A DNA stretch of 64,000 nucleotides, taken from contig NZ_CP101154.1 in the NCBI RefSeq assembly GCF_024298905.1, positions 3,622,932-3,686,931 on the forward strand, read 5' to 3'. A model generated the notes under the pieces. It saw only the letters and a list, made by a program, of their open reading frames with translations. It was not told the origin of the DNA and searched no databases. Every line of letters starts with the position of its first letter. The stretch's first letter is position 1. The position numbers and the translations under genes are program-made. Of the stretch, positions 16,606 through 25,026 are shown piece after piece. The DNA is from Natronomonas marina (GTDB lineage Archaea > Halobacteriota > Halobacteria > Halobacteriales > Haloarculaceae).

Positions 16606-17859
16606 CTATCGGCGGTAGCGGTCGAGCCGTTCGGGCAGTTTCTCGGCGACGGTGCCGCCGAGGCGGGCCCGGAGCGTGCCGAGGATGCCCCGCGGCACGA
16701 ACAGGACGAAGAGGATGAACACCACGCCGAGATAGAGGTCGGCCCGGCCGTCGACGAAGACGTTGACGAACCGGAGCAGCGTGAAGTCCCCGACGCCGGC
16801 CGAGAGGACGCTCGCGGGCAGTTCGTCCCGGAGGAACCGGGCCAGTCCGTGCGATTCCGTCGAGAGGACGCCCGCGGTGGTCTCGTGGAACAGGTGGCCG
16901 TACAGCGGGCCGGCGAGCGTTCCGAAGCCGCCGATGATGGACGCGAGCAGCGCGTCGGCGGTGACGAAGAGGTCGAAGGTGTTCGACGGCGCCACGGACC
17001 GACGGTAGCCCGCGAAGAGACCGCCGCCGACGGCCGCGAAGAAGCCGCTGAGGCCGAAGGCGCCGAGCTTGTACCAGAAGGTGTCGTAGCCGACGGCCTC
17101 GGCGCGCTCCTCGTTTTCGCGGATGGCGACCATCACCCGGCCGAACGGCGAGTGGATGACCCGCTGCATCGCCAGGTAGCACACCAGGACGACGACGCCG
17201 ATGGCGTAGTAGGAGACGAACGCCGGTTCGAGGTCGATGCCGAGACCGAGGACGTTCTCGAAGCTGTCGCCGGTGAGCCGTCCCAGGCGGACCTGTCGCG
17301 GGTCGGCTATCACGCCGGGGAGCCCGCCCAGGAAGTCGGGGAGACCGGGGTAGCCGACCGCGAACCCCTCTCGGCCCGCGGCCACGCTGGCGCCGTCCCG
17401 GGGGTTCGAGCCGACGTAGTCCCAGTTCTGGATGAACACGCGGGCCACCTCCGCGAAGCCCAGCGTCACCATGGCGAAGTAGACGCCCGTCAGCCGGAAG
17501 GAGACGGCGCCGACCGCCAGGGCCACGATGAAGGCCAGGACCGCGCCGACGAGGAGCAGCAGCAGGAACGGCGTCTCCGCCGCCAGGCCGGGCACCTTCC
17601 CGGACCCGGCCAGGACGACGAAGTAGGCACCGATGCCGTAGAACATCGCGTGGCCGAAGGAGAGATAGCCCGTATAGCCGCTGACGAAGTCGAAACTCAT
17701 CGCAAAGAGGCCGATGTACAGCACCGCGACCATCGTCGTCACGCGCGGCAGGAAGACGTTGAGTAGCTGTCCCAGCGGGATACCGGTTCCCGGAAGGACG
17801 ACCGACAGGCCGACGAGGAACTGGTAGACGAGCGGGTAGGCGACCAGGAGCGCGACCAC
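16606..17859 (-). CDS. livM: branched-chain-type ABC transporter permease (LivM family)
   Basis: At least 417 residues with about ten hydrophobic segments. The family block GYTGYLSFGHAMFYGIGAYFV is present, and the ABC coupling loop appears as HSPFGRVMVAIRENEERAEAVGYDT. The coordinates use a GTG at 17859, the first standard start codon. The same frame stays open upstream to 18069 and encodes an acidic, then Arg-rich, stretch that looks translated (DPDPAPEGADAADGE..., RRNDSTLGTFRRYLS), with no ATG, GTG or TTG. An ATT at 18024 overlaps the TAG of livH and could be the real start. Last gene of the leftward transporter operon. Confidence 0.87.
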   Translation of the reverse strand: MVALLVAYPLVYQFLVGLSVVLPGTGIPLGQLLNVFLPRVTTMVAVLYIGLFAMSFDFVSGYTGYLSFGHAMFYGIGAYFVVLAGSGKVPGLAAETPFLLLLLVGAVLAFIVALAVGAVSFRLTGVYFAMVTLGFAEVARVFIQNWDYVGSNPRDGASVAAGREGFAVGYPGLPDFLGGLPGVIADPRQVRLGRLTGDSFENVLGLGIDLEPAFVSYYAIGVVVLVCYLAMQRVIHSPFGRVMVAIRENEERAEAVGYDTFWYKLGAFGLSGFFAAVGGGLFAGYRRSVAPSNTFDLFVTADALLASIIGGFGTLAGPLYGHLFHETTAGVLSTESHGLARFLRDELPASVLSAGVGDFTLLRFVNVFVDGRADLYLGVVFILFVLFVPRGILGTLRARLGGTVAEKLPERLDRYRR

Positions 17860-18019
17860 GGCGACGTGGGCGGTGTGCGTCGAGAGGTACCGCCGGAACG
17901 TCCCCAGCGTGGAGTCGTTGCGCCGTGCCGCGGCCGCCTCCGTCCCGGCGGTATCGGTGTCTGTGTCGGCGGTCTCGCCGTCGGCGGCGTCGGCACCCTC
18001 GGGGGCGGGGTCGGGGTCG

Positions 18020-19015
18020 CTAATGGCCGCCCACCTCCTCGACGCCGAAGAGACCGGTCGGGCGGACGATCAGGACGGTCACGAGCACGGCGAACAGCAC
18101 CAGTTCCGGCAGGCCGGGGAAGTCGACGACGTTGATGAACAGCCACGACATCAGCGCGTCGACGAGGCCGACCAGCATGCCGGCGACGACGGTGCCCTTG
18201 AACGAGCCCAGGCCGCCGATGATGACGACGATGAACGCGATCAGCAGCGTCTCGACGCTCAGCGGGACGGTCGCGCCGAACCGGGGGTCCCACATCAGGA
18301 GGACGCCGGCCATCCCCGCCAGTCCGGCGCCGACGCCGAAGACGACGGTGAAGGCCCGCCGGATGTCGATGCCGAGCGCCTGGGTCATCTCGGGGTCCTC
18401 GCTGCCGGCGCGGATGTAGAGCCCGTACCGCGTCCGGTTGAGGAACAGGAAGACGCCGACGACGAGCAACAGGCCGACGAGCGCCTCGAAGGCGAACAGC
18501 GCCCAGCGGGTGTTCACGCCCAGAATCTCGTAGCGGCGGGCGAAGAACGCGGGTGCGGTCCCGACGGCGTCCTGCCACGTCGTCTGTGGCTGGAGGCCGG
18601 CCAGCGTGACGACGATGCGGGCCGCCTCGTCGAGCACCAGCACCAGTCCGAAGGTGAGCAGTATCTGGAACAGCGGCTCCCGGTCGTAGATGGGCCGGAT
18701 GAGCGCGAGTTCGACGCCGGCGCCGAAGGCCGTCAGCACGGCGAAGACGGCCGCGACGGCGACGAAGAACAGGGCGAACCGCGCGATCCCGCTCGTCCCC
18801 GAGGACACCGCCGCGACCATGATGGCCCCGCCGAGGTAGGCGCCGATCATCGTCAGCGAGCCGTGTGCGAAGTTCAGCACGCCCATCAGCCCGAAGATGA
18901 GGCTGAGCCCGCTGGCGATGACGATGTAGAGTGCGGCCTTCGAGACGGCGCGGATGCCGATGTCGACGGGCGCAAACAGCGGCACGGCGTCGACGGCTGC
19001 GACGGCGGCCGTCAT
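18020..19015 (-). CDS. livH: branched-chain-type ABC transporter permease (LivH family)
   Basis: 331 residues with about eight hydrophobic helices. LSLIFGLMGVLNFAHGSLTMIGAYLG near residues 39-64 is the typical LivH signature, and the coupling loop is YIRAGSEDPEMTQALGIDIRR. The ATG at 19015 overlaps the livF stop (ATGA). Forms the membrane channel with LivM. The frame extends to 19720, but that part overlaps livF and is spurious. Confidence 0.9.
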   Translation of the reverse strand: MTAAVAAVDAVPLFAPVDIGIRAVSKAALYIVIASGLSLIFGLMGVLNFAHGSLTMIGAYLGGAIMVAAVSSGTSGIARFALFFVAVAAVFAVLTAFGAGVELALIRPIYDREPLFQILLTFGLVLVLDEAARIVVTLAGLQPQTTWQDAVGTAPAFFARRYEILGVNTRWALFAFEALVGLLLVVGVFLFLNRTRYGLYIRAGSEDPEMTQALGIDIRRAFTVVFGVGAGLAGMAGVLLMWDPRFGATVPLSVETLLIAFIVVIIGGLGSFKGTVVAGMLVGLVDALMSWLFINVVDFPGLPELVLFAVLVTVLIVRPTGLFGVEEVGGH

Positions 19016-19710
19016 GCCGAGAGGTACCTCCGGATGGTCTCGTCGTCGCGGGTGACGTCCTCGGTCGATCCCGACTCGACGACGGTCCCGTGGTCCAGCA
19101 GGTAGAACCGGTCCGCGAGGTCCATCGCCAGCGGGAAGTTCTGCTCGACGAGCAGCACCGTCGTCTCGGTGGCGACCGTCGACAGCGCGTCGGCGACGGC
19201 CTCGACGATCTGCGGCGCCAGTCCCTCGCTCGGTTCGTCCACGAGCAGCGTGTCGTTGTCCCCGACCAGCCCGCGCGCGATGGCGACCATCTGCTGTTGG
19301 CCGCCCGAGAGGTCGCCCGCCTCCCGGCCCCGGTGGTCGGCCAGGTCCGGGAACGCGTCGTAGGCCGTCTCGAAGGCGGTCTGGACGGACGCGTCGGGCG
19401 GCGTGGCGATGCGGATGTTCTCGTCGACGGTCAGGTGCGAGAACATTCGCCGCTCCTCGGGCACCCAGCCGATGCCCATGCGGGCGACCTCGTGGGTCGG
19501 CCGGCCGGTGACGTCGACGCCGTCGTAGGTGACGGTGCCCCGGCGCGGCGGCGTCAACTGGAGGATCGAGCGCAGCGTCGTCGTCTTGCCGACGCCGTTG
19601 CGGCCGATGAGCGCGACCGTTTCGCCGGCCTCGACGGACAGCGAGACGCCCTGCAGGACGTGGCTTTCGTCGTAGTAGCTGTGGACATCGTCGACCTCCA
19701 GCAGGCTCAT
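19012..19710 (-). CDS. livF: ABC transporter ATP-binding protein (LivF family)
   Basis: 232 residues. Walker A GRNGVGKTT at 36-44, signature LSGGQQQM and Walker B TLLVDEPSEGLAP, followed by the switch histidine region; short form typical of LivF. One of the two ATPases driving the importer. It overlaps livG (ATGA, 19707-19710) and livH. Confidence 0.92.
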   Translation of the reverse strand: MSLLEVDDVHSYYDESHVLQGVSLSVEAGETVALIGRNGVGKTTTLRSILQLTPPRRGTVTYDGVDVTGRPTHEVARMGIGWVPEERRMFSHLTVDENIRIATPPDASVQTAFETAYDAFPDLADHRGREAGDLSGGQQQMVAIARGLVGDNDTLLVDEPSEGLAPQIVEAVADALSTVATETTVLLVEQNFPLAMDLADRFYLLDHGTVVESGSTEDVTRDDETIRRYLSA

Positions 19711-20504
19711 GCGGCCTCACCCCCGGCGGCGTCCCCGCCCGTCGCCTCGCCGCGCTCGTAGCCGCCGAGGTAGGCGTCCTGGACGCGCTCGCTGTTCCGG
19801 ACGGCCGTCGGGTCGTCGTCCGCGATGAGCGATCCCTGGTGGAGGACGGCGATGCGGTCGGAGACTTCCATCACCACGTCCATGTTGTGCTCGACGAGCA
19901 GGACGGCGTGGTCCTCGGCGATGTCCTCGACGAGGTCGGTCAGCGCGCCGATGCCGTCGCTGGAGACGCCCGCCGTCGGTTCGTCGAGCAGGAGTACGTC
20001 GGGGTCGCCGGCCAGCGCGATGGCGACCTCGAGGTTGCGCTTCTCGCCGTGGCTGAGCGTCTCCGCGACCGCGTCGGCGTCGTCGGCCAGTCCCACCCGG
20101 TCGAGGATGTCGTAGGCCTCCCGCTCGTACTCCGGGAAGGCGTCGACGTTGCGCCAGGCCCGCCAGGCGTCGCCGTCGCCGTGGGCCTGGGCGGCGATGC
20201 GGACGTTCTCCAGCACCGTCGAGGCCGCGAAAATGTTCGTTATCTGGTAGGAGCGGTGGATGCCGGCGAGCGCCGTCTCGTGGGGGTCGTAGTCGGTGAT
20301 GTCGACGTAGTCGCCCGAACCGCGGTACTCGACGGTGCCGGCCGACGGCGACAGCACCCCCGTCAGGAGGTTGAAGAACGTCGTCTTGCCGGCGCCGTTG
20401 GGGCCGATGAGCGAACAGCACTCCTCGCCGAGTTCGAAGTCGACGTCGTCGACCGCGGTGACGCCGCCGAAGCGCTTCGTGAGTCCGTTCGTTCGAAGCA
20501 CCAT
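19707..20504 (-). CDS. livG: ABC transporter ATP-binding protein (LivG family)
   Basis: 265 residues. Walker A GPNGAGKTT at 34-42, signature LSHGEKRN and Walker B VLLLDEPTAGV; the LSHGE variant and the length match LivG. It starts one base after the stop of the binding-protein gene and overlaps livF by 4 nt, so all five transporter genes form one operon. Confidence 0.92.
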   Translation of the reverse strand: MVLRTNGLTKRFGGVTAVDDVDFELGEECCSLIGPNGAGKTTFFNLLTGVLSPSAGTVEYRGSGDYVDITDYDPHETALAGIHRSYQITNIFAASTVLENVRIAAQAHGDGDAWRAWRNVDAFPEYEREAYDILDRVGLADDADAVAETLSHGEKRNLEVAIALAGDPDVLLLDEPTAGVSSDGIGALTDLVEDIAEDHAVLLVEHNMDVVMEVSDRIAVLHQGSLIADDDPTAVRNSERVQDAYLGGYERGEATGGDAAGGEAA

Positions 20505-20505
20505 C

Positions 20506-21930
20506 TTACAGCGAACAGTTCATGTCCGGGTCGTCGGCCGGGAGCGTGGTCTGCTCGGCGGGGATGCGCGCCAGCGGTTCGCCGGGCTTGATGGGCGCGT
20601 TCCAGCTCTCCTCGTCGTTGGGAACCGGGTAGGCGACGGTCATCGCCGAGCGAGCCTGGTTGTTGTACTCCTGGTAGGTGTAGGCGTCCTCGCCCTTCGG
20701 CGTCTCGGCGATGGTCATCCCGCGCATCTCGGCGGCGATGTCGGCGCCCTCGGTCGACCCGCCGGTCTCGACGGCCTGGGCGATGGAGGAGGCCGCAGCG
20801 AAGGTGCCCGACGTGAAGAGGTCCGGCACCTTGCCGTACGTCGAGGTGTAGCTCTCGACGAAGGCGTCGTTGATCTCGTTGTCGTACTGGTTCCAGTGGT
20901 ACCGCGTGGTGAACGGGCCGAGCTGGGCGTCGCGGATGTCCTGGGCGGTGAACCCCTCGCCGAGCACCCGCTGTGCGACGCCGCCGACGGCGGCGGTCGA
21001 TATCTCGGTTGCGAAGCCGCCGAACATCCGGAGCCCGTAGTCGCCCGACAGCCCCGTCTCGAGGAACGCCGGCAGCGTGACGACGGTGAAGCCGCCGATG
21101 ACGGCGTCGGCGTCGGCCTCGACGGCGTTGCTGTAGAGCCCCTCGAAGTCGCCGGTGCCGGTCCCCCGGGGGACGAACCGCTCGCCGACGATCTCGATGC
21201 CCTCGCTCTCGAGGACGCTCCGGTAGTTCGACGCGACGGCGCGACCGAACGAGTAGTCGGCGGCCATGATGAACACGCGCTCGACGTCGGTCTCCTGGGC
21301 GACGTATCGGCCGCCGGAGCGGGCGTCCATCGCCGTGTTCTCGCTGGCGCGGAAGAGGAGTTCGTTGCAGAACTCGCTGCTGGAGGTGATGCCGGCCGAC
21401 GCCGCCGGCCCGGCGACGTACGGGACGTTTGCCTCCAGCACGACGGTCTCGATGACGCGTCTGGCGCCGTCCGAGGAGGCGACGCCGAACAGCATGTCGA
21501 CCTCCTCGTCCAGCACGAGGTCCTGGGCGACCGTCTGGGCGGTGTCCGGGCTGAACTCCGAGTTCTCGATGACCAGTTCGTAGGTCACGTCGCCGGCCTC
21601 GACGGTCTGGGTGCCGGCCTGGGCGACGTCCAGCGGATCCTGGTCGTACTTGTAGGCCAGCCCCGAGAGGAACCCCCACAGGGACTGCTGGCCGTAGTAC
21701 TGGAGGTCACCCGTCAGCGGCTGCATGACCCCGATCTTGACCGTGCCGGAGGCGCCCGCGTCGCCGGTGGTGGTGCCGGTGTCCGTGCCGTCACCGTTTC
21801 CGTTCCCGTCACCGTTTCCGTTACCGTTACCGTTCCCGTTGCCGTTCCCCGTACAGCCGGCCAGCCCGATGCCGACCGTGCCTGCCGCGGCGGCCTTGAT
21901 CCACTGGCGTCGTGTCTGGTTCCTCGCCAT
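20506..21930 (-). CDS. ABC transporter substrate-binding lipoprotein (LivJ/amide-type)
   Basis: 474 residues from the ATG at 21930. Tat-lipoprotein signal (NQTRRQWIKAAAAG, then GLAGC) followed by a Gly-Asn repeat linker and a periplasmic-binding fold I domain (VKIGVMQPLTGDLQYYGQQ, then VDMLFGVASSDGARRVI). Peripla_BP_6 proteins bind branched-chain amino acids, amides, urea or carboxylic acids; the substrate cannot be read from sequence. The ATG is chosen over an upstream in-frame one at 21957 because the signal peptide follows it and a conserved promoter dyad sits exactly 37 nt before it. Neighbours suggest a hydroxy acid or ester-derived substrate. Confidence 0.88.
   Translation of the reverse strand: MARNQTRRQWIKAAAAGTVGIGLAGCTGNGNGNGNGNGNGDGNGNGDGTDTGTTTGDAGASGTVKIGVMQPLTGDLQYYGQQSLWGFLSGLAYKYDQDPLDVAQAGTQTVEAGDVTYELVIENSEFSPDTAQTVAQDLVLDEEVDMLFGVASSDGARRVIETVVLEANVPYVAGPAASAGITSSSEFCNELLFRASENTAMDARSGGRYVAQETDVERVFIMAADYSFGRAVASNYRSVLESEGIEIVGERFVPRGTGTGDFEGLYSNAVEADADAVIGGFTVVTLPAFLETGLSGDYGLRMFGGFATEISTAAVGGVAQRVLGEGFTAQDIRDAQLGPFTTRYHWNQYDNEINDAFVESYTSTYGKVPDLFTSGTFAAASSIAQAVETGGSTEGADIAAEMRGMTIAETPKGEDAYTYQEYNNQARSAMTVAYPVPNDEESWNAPIKPGEPLARIPAEQTTLPADDPDMNCSL
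21791..21852 (-). repeat. Gly-Asn/Gly-Asp codon repeat inside the binding-protein gene
   Basis: About ten tandem copies of a 6-nt unit (gt/gg + aac/gac type codons, read on the plus strand as ccgttn) encode a GNGNGN...GDGNGNGDG linker just after the lipidated cysteine. A flexible tether between membrane anchor and binding domain; such codon repeats are prone to slippage. Confidence 0.8.
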
Positions 21931-21966
21931 GGGAGAGACGTTCACACAGTCGGGCAAAAGGGGGGA

Positions 21967-21982
21967 GGTTCACATGTCAACC
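21967..21982 (-). promoter_or_regulatory. cluster operator copy 1 (liv operon promoter)
   Basis: GGTTCACATGTCAACC, symmetric at 14 of 16 positions. Its gene-proximal edge is exactly 37 nt from the ATG at 21930. A TATA-like cttttgc lies between at about 21952-21959. It shares sequence and spacing with copies at 23173, 26714 and 26770. Confidence 0.7.
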
Positions 21983-22102
21983 GCCGCGTGCCATCGAGAC
22001 ACCTCCCGGTCGATGCGATTCCGGGGCGTCGAACGTAGTGCCGGGATTTCGGAGGGGCCACGTCCGGGACGTCGAACCGAGTGACGGCGACCTGAAACGA
22101 TC

Positions 22103-23053
22103 TCACTCACCGACGACGGCCACGAGCCGGTCGGCGACGTCGTCGATGGCGCTGCGCCCCTCGTCGACGTACTCGTAGAGGCTCAGAAAGCCGTGAATCT
22201 GGGCCTCGTAGTGGAGGTGTTCGACGTCGGTCCCGTCGGCCGCGAGGCGGTCGGCGTAGGCGGCGCCCTCCTCGCAGAGCGGGTCGAAGCCGGCGGTGAG
22301 GACCGTCGCCGACGGCAGCCCCGAGAGGTCCCGCGCGCGAAGCGGGAAGGCGTAGGCGTTGCCCACGTCGGCCGGGCCGGTGAGGTACTGGTCGAGGTAC
22401 CACTCGACGCTGTCCATCTCGAGGAAGTAGTCGGTCCCGTAGTCGTCGTAGGAGTCGAACCACCGGACCGACGGGGGGTTCACCGAGGGATAGACGAGGA
22501 GCTGGTGTGCGAACTCGGGGCCGTCGCGGTCGCGGGCGGCGAGTGCGACCGCGGCGGCGAGGTTGCCGCCGGCGCTGTCGCCGCCGACCGCCACCCGGTC
22601 GGGGTCGGCCTGGAGGTCGGCCGCGTGGGTCGCCGCCCACTCGGTGGCCCGATAGCAGTCCTCCAGCCCCGCCGGGAAGGGGTGCTCCGGAGCGCGTCGG
22701 TAGCCGACCGAGACGACGACGGCCTCGGCTTCGTTCGCCAGCAGCCGGCACGGGCCCTCGTAGGCGTCGAGCGACCCGCGGACCCAGCCGCCGCCGTGGA
22801 AGTAGACCAGCAGCGGGAACGGTCCCTCCCCGTCGGGGACGTAGACGCGGAGCGGGACGGGACCGTTCGGACCCTGAATCTCGAGGTCGGTGACGCCGCC
22901 CACGTCGGCCAGCTCCTCGACGGCGAAGAGGTCCTCCAGCAGCGCCCGCCCCGCCGCGACCGACAGCGTCGAGGAGGGCGGCGCGATGCCGGACTCCAGT
23001 TCCGACAGCAGCGCCTCCGCCTGGGGGTCCAGTTCCGGGTCGCGCTCGGTCAT
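22103..23053 (-). CDS. alpha/beta hydrolase, hormone-sensitive-lipase family esterase
   Basis: 316 residues. Oxyanion-hole motif YFHGGGW, nucleophile elbow GDSAGGN, then an acidic residue in TAGFDPLCEEG and a histidine in QIHGFLSL complete the catalytic triad of the HSL (family IV) esterases. Likely hydrolyses short-chain carboxylic esters in the cytoplasm; no signal peptide. The ATG at 23053 overlaps the stop of a 28-codon ORF (23050-23136) that begins at the inferred transcription start. It sits between the transporter and the HTH_10 regulator, suggesting that it processes the imported compound. Confidence 0.85.
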   Translation of the reverse strand: MTERDPELDPQAEALLSELESGIAPPSSTLSVAAGRALLEDLFAVEELADVGGVTDLEIQGPNGPVPLRVYVPDGEGPFPLLVYFHGGGWVRGSLDAYEGPCRLLANEAEAVVVSVGYRRAPEHPFPAGLEDCYRATEWAATHAADLQADPDRVAVGGDSAGGNLAAAVALAARDRDGPEFAHQLLVYPSVNPPSVRWFDSYDDYGTDYFLEMDSVEWYLDQYLTGPADVGNAYAFPLRARDLSGLPSATVLTAGFDPLCEEGAAYADRLAADGTDVEHLHYEAQIHGFLSLYEYVDEGRSAIDDVADRLVAVVGE

Positions 23054-23136
23054 GGTCGTCCCTCTGCCGCCCCGGTCGGTCGTCCCGGTCGGGTCGTCGT
23101 TCGGGTCGCGGGTCTGTGAGCGTGCTGTGGTCGCAT
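23050..23136 (-). CDS. 28-codon leader ORF upstream of the HSL-type esterase
   Basis: ATG at 23136, exactly 37 nt from the edge of operator copy 2 and about 27 nt after a tttttgata TATA element, so it should lie at the 5' end of a leaderless mRNA. It ends with TGA overlapping the esterase ATG (ATGA). The product begins MRPQHAHRPATR and is Arg/Pro/Thr-rich. It has the same length (28 codons) as the ORF before the acyl-CoA synthetase and shares a GRP at positions 18-20. It may act as a translation-coupling leader rather than a functional peptide. Confidence 0.5.
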   Translation of the reverse strand: MRPQHAHRPATRTTTRPGRPTGAAEGRP

Positions 23137-23172
23137 ACCACGGTGTTGGCGACGGTGCTATCAAAAACGAGA

Positions 23173-23188
23173 GGTTCGAGTATCAACC
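23173..23188 (-). promoter_or_regulatory. cluster operator copy 2 (esterase promoter)
   Basis: GGTTCGAGTATCAACC; the outer GGTTC and TCAACC are kept, the core is the most divergent of the four. The proximal edge lies 37 nt from the ATG of the 28-codon ORF at 23136, with tttttgata (about 23158-23168) as the TATA element in between. Confidence 0.65.
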
Positions 23189-23208
23189 GCGGGCCGTCGG
23201 CGCGGCGT

Positions 23209-24168
23209 CTATCGACGACGCCCCGTGAGCGTCTCGACGATTTCGGTCTCGTTCTCCTCGACGACCGAGAGGTGGCCCAGGTCGGGGTAGACGTGCGCCT
23301 CGGCCGTCGGGACGTGCTCGGTCAGGTACAGCCCCATCTGCAGCGGGACGATGGTGTCCGCCCGGCCGTACCACAGGTGGACCGGAACCTCGACGTCGCC
23401 GAGGTCGAACCCCCAGGGGCTGCCGTAGATGGCCGTCTCCCGGACCAGCGGGTCGAGACCGTGGTTGCTCGTCGATTCGATCATGCTGGCGTGGAGGACC
23501 TTGCCGACCTCTCCCCGCCACAGCGGGCCGTCGGCGGGCGCGGCCGACTCGGCGACGTCTTCGAGGAACGCCTCGCGGTCGCGGCGCACCCCCCGGGACA
23601 GGAGCCACAGGCCGGCCTTGCTCGCGGGCGGGACGGCCCGCGCCGCGTAGTACCAGAGCCGCTGGCGGAGGCCGACCGACGCCATCGGCGCGAGACCGCA
23701 GACGATTCCGGCCCGCTCGACGCGGTCGGGGCAGCGGGCGGCCGTCACCGCGGCGTAGGGACCGCCGCCGGAGACCCCGAACACCGGGAACGTCCCGAGA
23801 CCGAGCGCGTCGGCGACGTCGCGGACGTCGTCGGGCCAGTCGGTCAGTTCGCGGTCGGGGTCGGGCGTCGAGACGCCCATGCCCGGACGCTCGGGCGCGA
23901 CGATTCGGACGCCGTACTCGCGGCCGACCTCGTCGAACATCGCCCCGAAGACCCGCGAGTTGGGGAAGCCGTGGAAGACGACGAGCGGCGTCCCGTCGGG
24001 GTCGCCCACGTCGGCGTAGCCGATTTCGCGGCCGTCACGGACCGTCACCGTCCGAGGGTTCCGTGCGATGTCGGCGGCGACCTGCAGGGCCTTCGAGTCG
24101 GGGTCCGTGTCCGGGTCCGCACCGTCGTCGGAGAGGAACTCGCCGAGCGTCCGCCGGAGGCTGCTCAT
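23209..24168 (-). CDS. alpha/beta hydrolase
   Basis: 319 residues. Classic alpha/beta-hydrolase order: VVFHGFPNSR (oxyanion loop), GVSGGGPYA with the nucleophile serine, GRADTIVPL with the acid and LGHLSVVEE with the histidine. No signal peptide; substrate unknown. It begins 44 nt downstream of the HTH_10 gene on the same strand and ends 20 nt before operator copy 2, so it is probably transcribed with the regulator. Confidence 0.83.
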   Translation of the reverse strand: MSSLRRTLGEFLSDDGADPDTDPDSKALQVAADIARNPRTVTVRDGREIGYADVGDPDGTPLVVFHGFPNSRVFGAMFDEVGREYGVRIVAPERPGMGVSTPDPDRELTDWPDDVRDVADALGLGTFPVFGVSGGGPYAAVTAARCPDRVERAGIVCGLAPMASVGLRQRLWYYAARAVPPASKAGLWLLSRGVRRDREAFLEDVAESAAPADGPLWRGEVGKVLHASMIESTSNHGLDPLVRETAIYGSPWGFDLGDVEVPVHLWYGRADTIVPLQMGLYLTEHVPTAEAHVYPDLGHLSVVEENETEIVETLTGRRR

Positions 24169-24212
24169 GTCCGAACCTACCGGGACGAGCGAGTAAACGC
24201 TTCCGCCCCTCC

Positions 24213-24920
24213 TCAGCGGTCGTCGACGTGTTCCAGCGCCTCGACGAGGCTCCGGAGCACCTTCTTCTCGCCGCGGCGCATGTTCTTCGAGACGGCGGTC
24301 GTCGAGACGTCGAACTCGTCGGCCAGCGTCGACAGCGTCGCCTCGCGGGGGTTGTCGAAGTAGCCCGCTTCCGCAGCAGTGCGGATGGTTTCCTCCTCGA
24401 CGGCCGACAGCGACCGACAGGCGTCCAACATTGCGGTCGCGGCCTCGGCGTTGGTCATCACGTCGAACAGCTGGTCGAGTTCGAGATCCGACCGCGCGAG
24501 CACCTCGTAGTCGTTGTTCTTGTCGAGTTCGTACAGCGTCTCGTCGGCGGTGCCGCCGTCGTCGAAGCCGACCTGCCACTGCTCGGAGCCGTCCTCGATG
24601 TGGAACGGGCCGGTGATGTAGCCGCCCTGCTCGTGGATGGTCGTCATCGCGTCGGTCTGTTCGATGACCGCGCGTATCGTCGCGGTGTCGCCCCGGCGGG
24701 TGAACAGCCCGTAGTCGGTCATGTTCTCGTGGTCCCGCAGCGCCGACAGGCCGTTGTCCAGGGCCCCGCGGTCGGCGCCCTCGACGACGAGCCGCGTCTC
24801 CAGTTCCTCGGCGGCCGAATCGAGCTGCCAGTGCATCGTCGAGAACGTCACCTCGTGGTCGACGGTGGTGTCGATGAAGGGGCAGTCGAACTGCTCCATC
24901 TCCATGGTGACGTCTAACAT
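24213..24920 (-). CDS. HTH_10 (Bat-type) transcription regulator
   Basis: 235 residues. N-terminal Bat-associated-type domain (about 5-155) and a C-terminal HTH_10 at about 175-225, with AAEAGYFDNPREATLSTLA then FDVSTTAVSKNMRRGEKK. This family includes bacterio-opsin activator and many haloarchaeal regulators that sense small molecules or redox. It lies in the middle of the cluster whose promoters carry the 16-bp dyad and is the natural candidate for the protein that binds it. A tacataatc element (about 24945-24953) lies 27 nt before the ATG. Confidence 0.85.
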   Translation of the reverse strand: MLDVTMEMEQFDCPFIDTTVDHEVTFSTMHWQLDSAAEELETRLVVEGADRGALDNGLSALRDHENMTDYGLFTRRGDTATIRAVIEQTDAMTTIHEQGGYITGPFHIEDGSEQWQVGFDDGGTADETLYELDKNNDYEVLARSDLELDQLFDVMTNAEAATAMLDACRSLSAVEEETIRTAAEAGYFDNPREATLSTLADEFDVSTTAVSKNMRRGEKKVLRSLVEALEHVDDR

Positions 24921-25026
24921 GAGTTCCCTCTTTCGCGTCCACGTACATAATCGTTCACCACGGTTCAGCCCCGCTCGTCGGGTTTCTCGCCCCCGGTTCG
25001 GCCCCCGAACCCGCCCGCTCGCCCGG

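Noticed and set aside
21791-21852. CRISPR-like or satellite repeat
   Set aside because: The repeat is in frame and encodes the Gly-Asn linker of the binding protein; there are no spacers.
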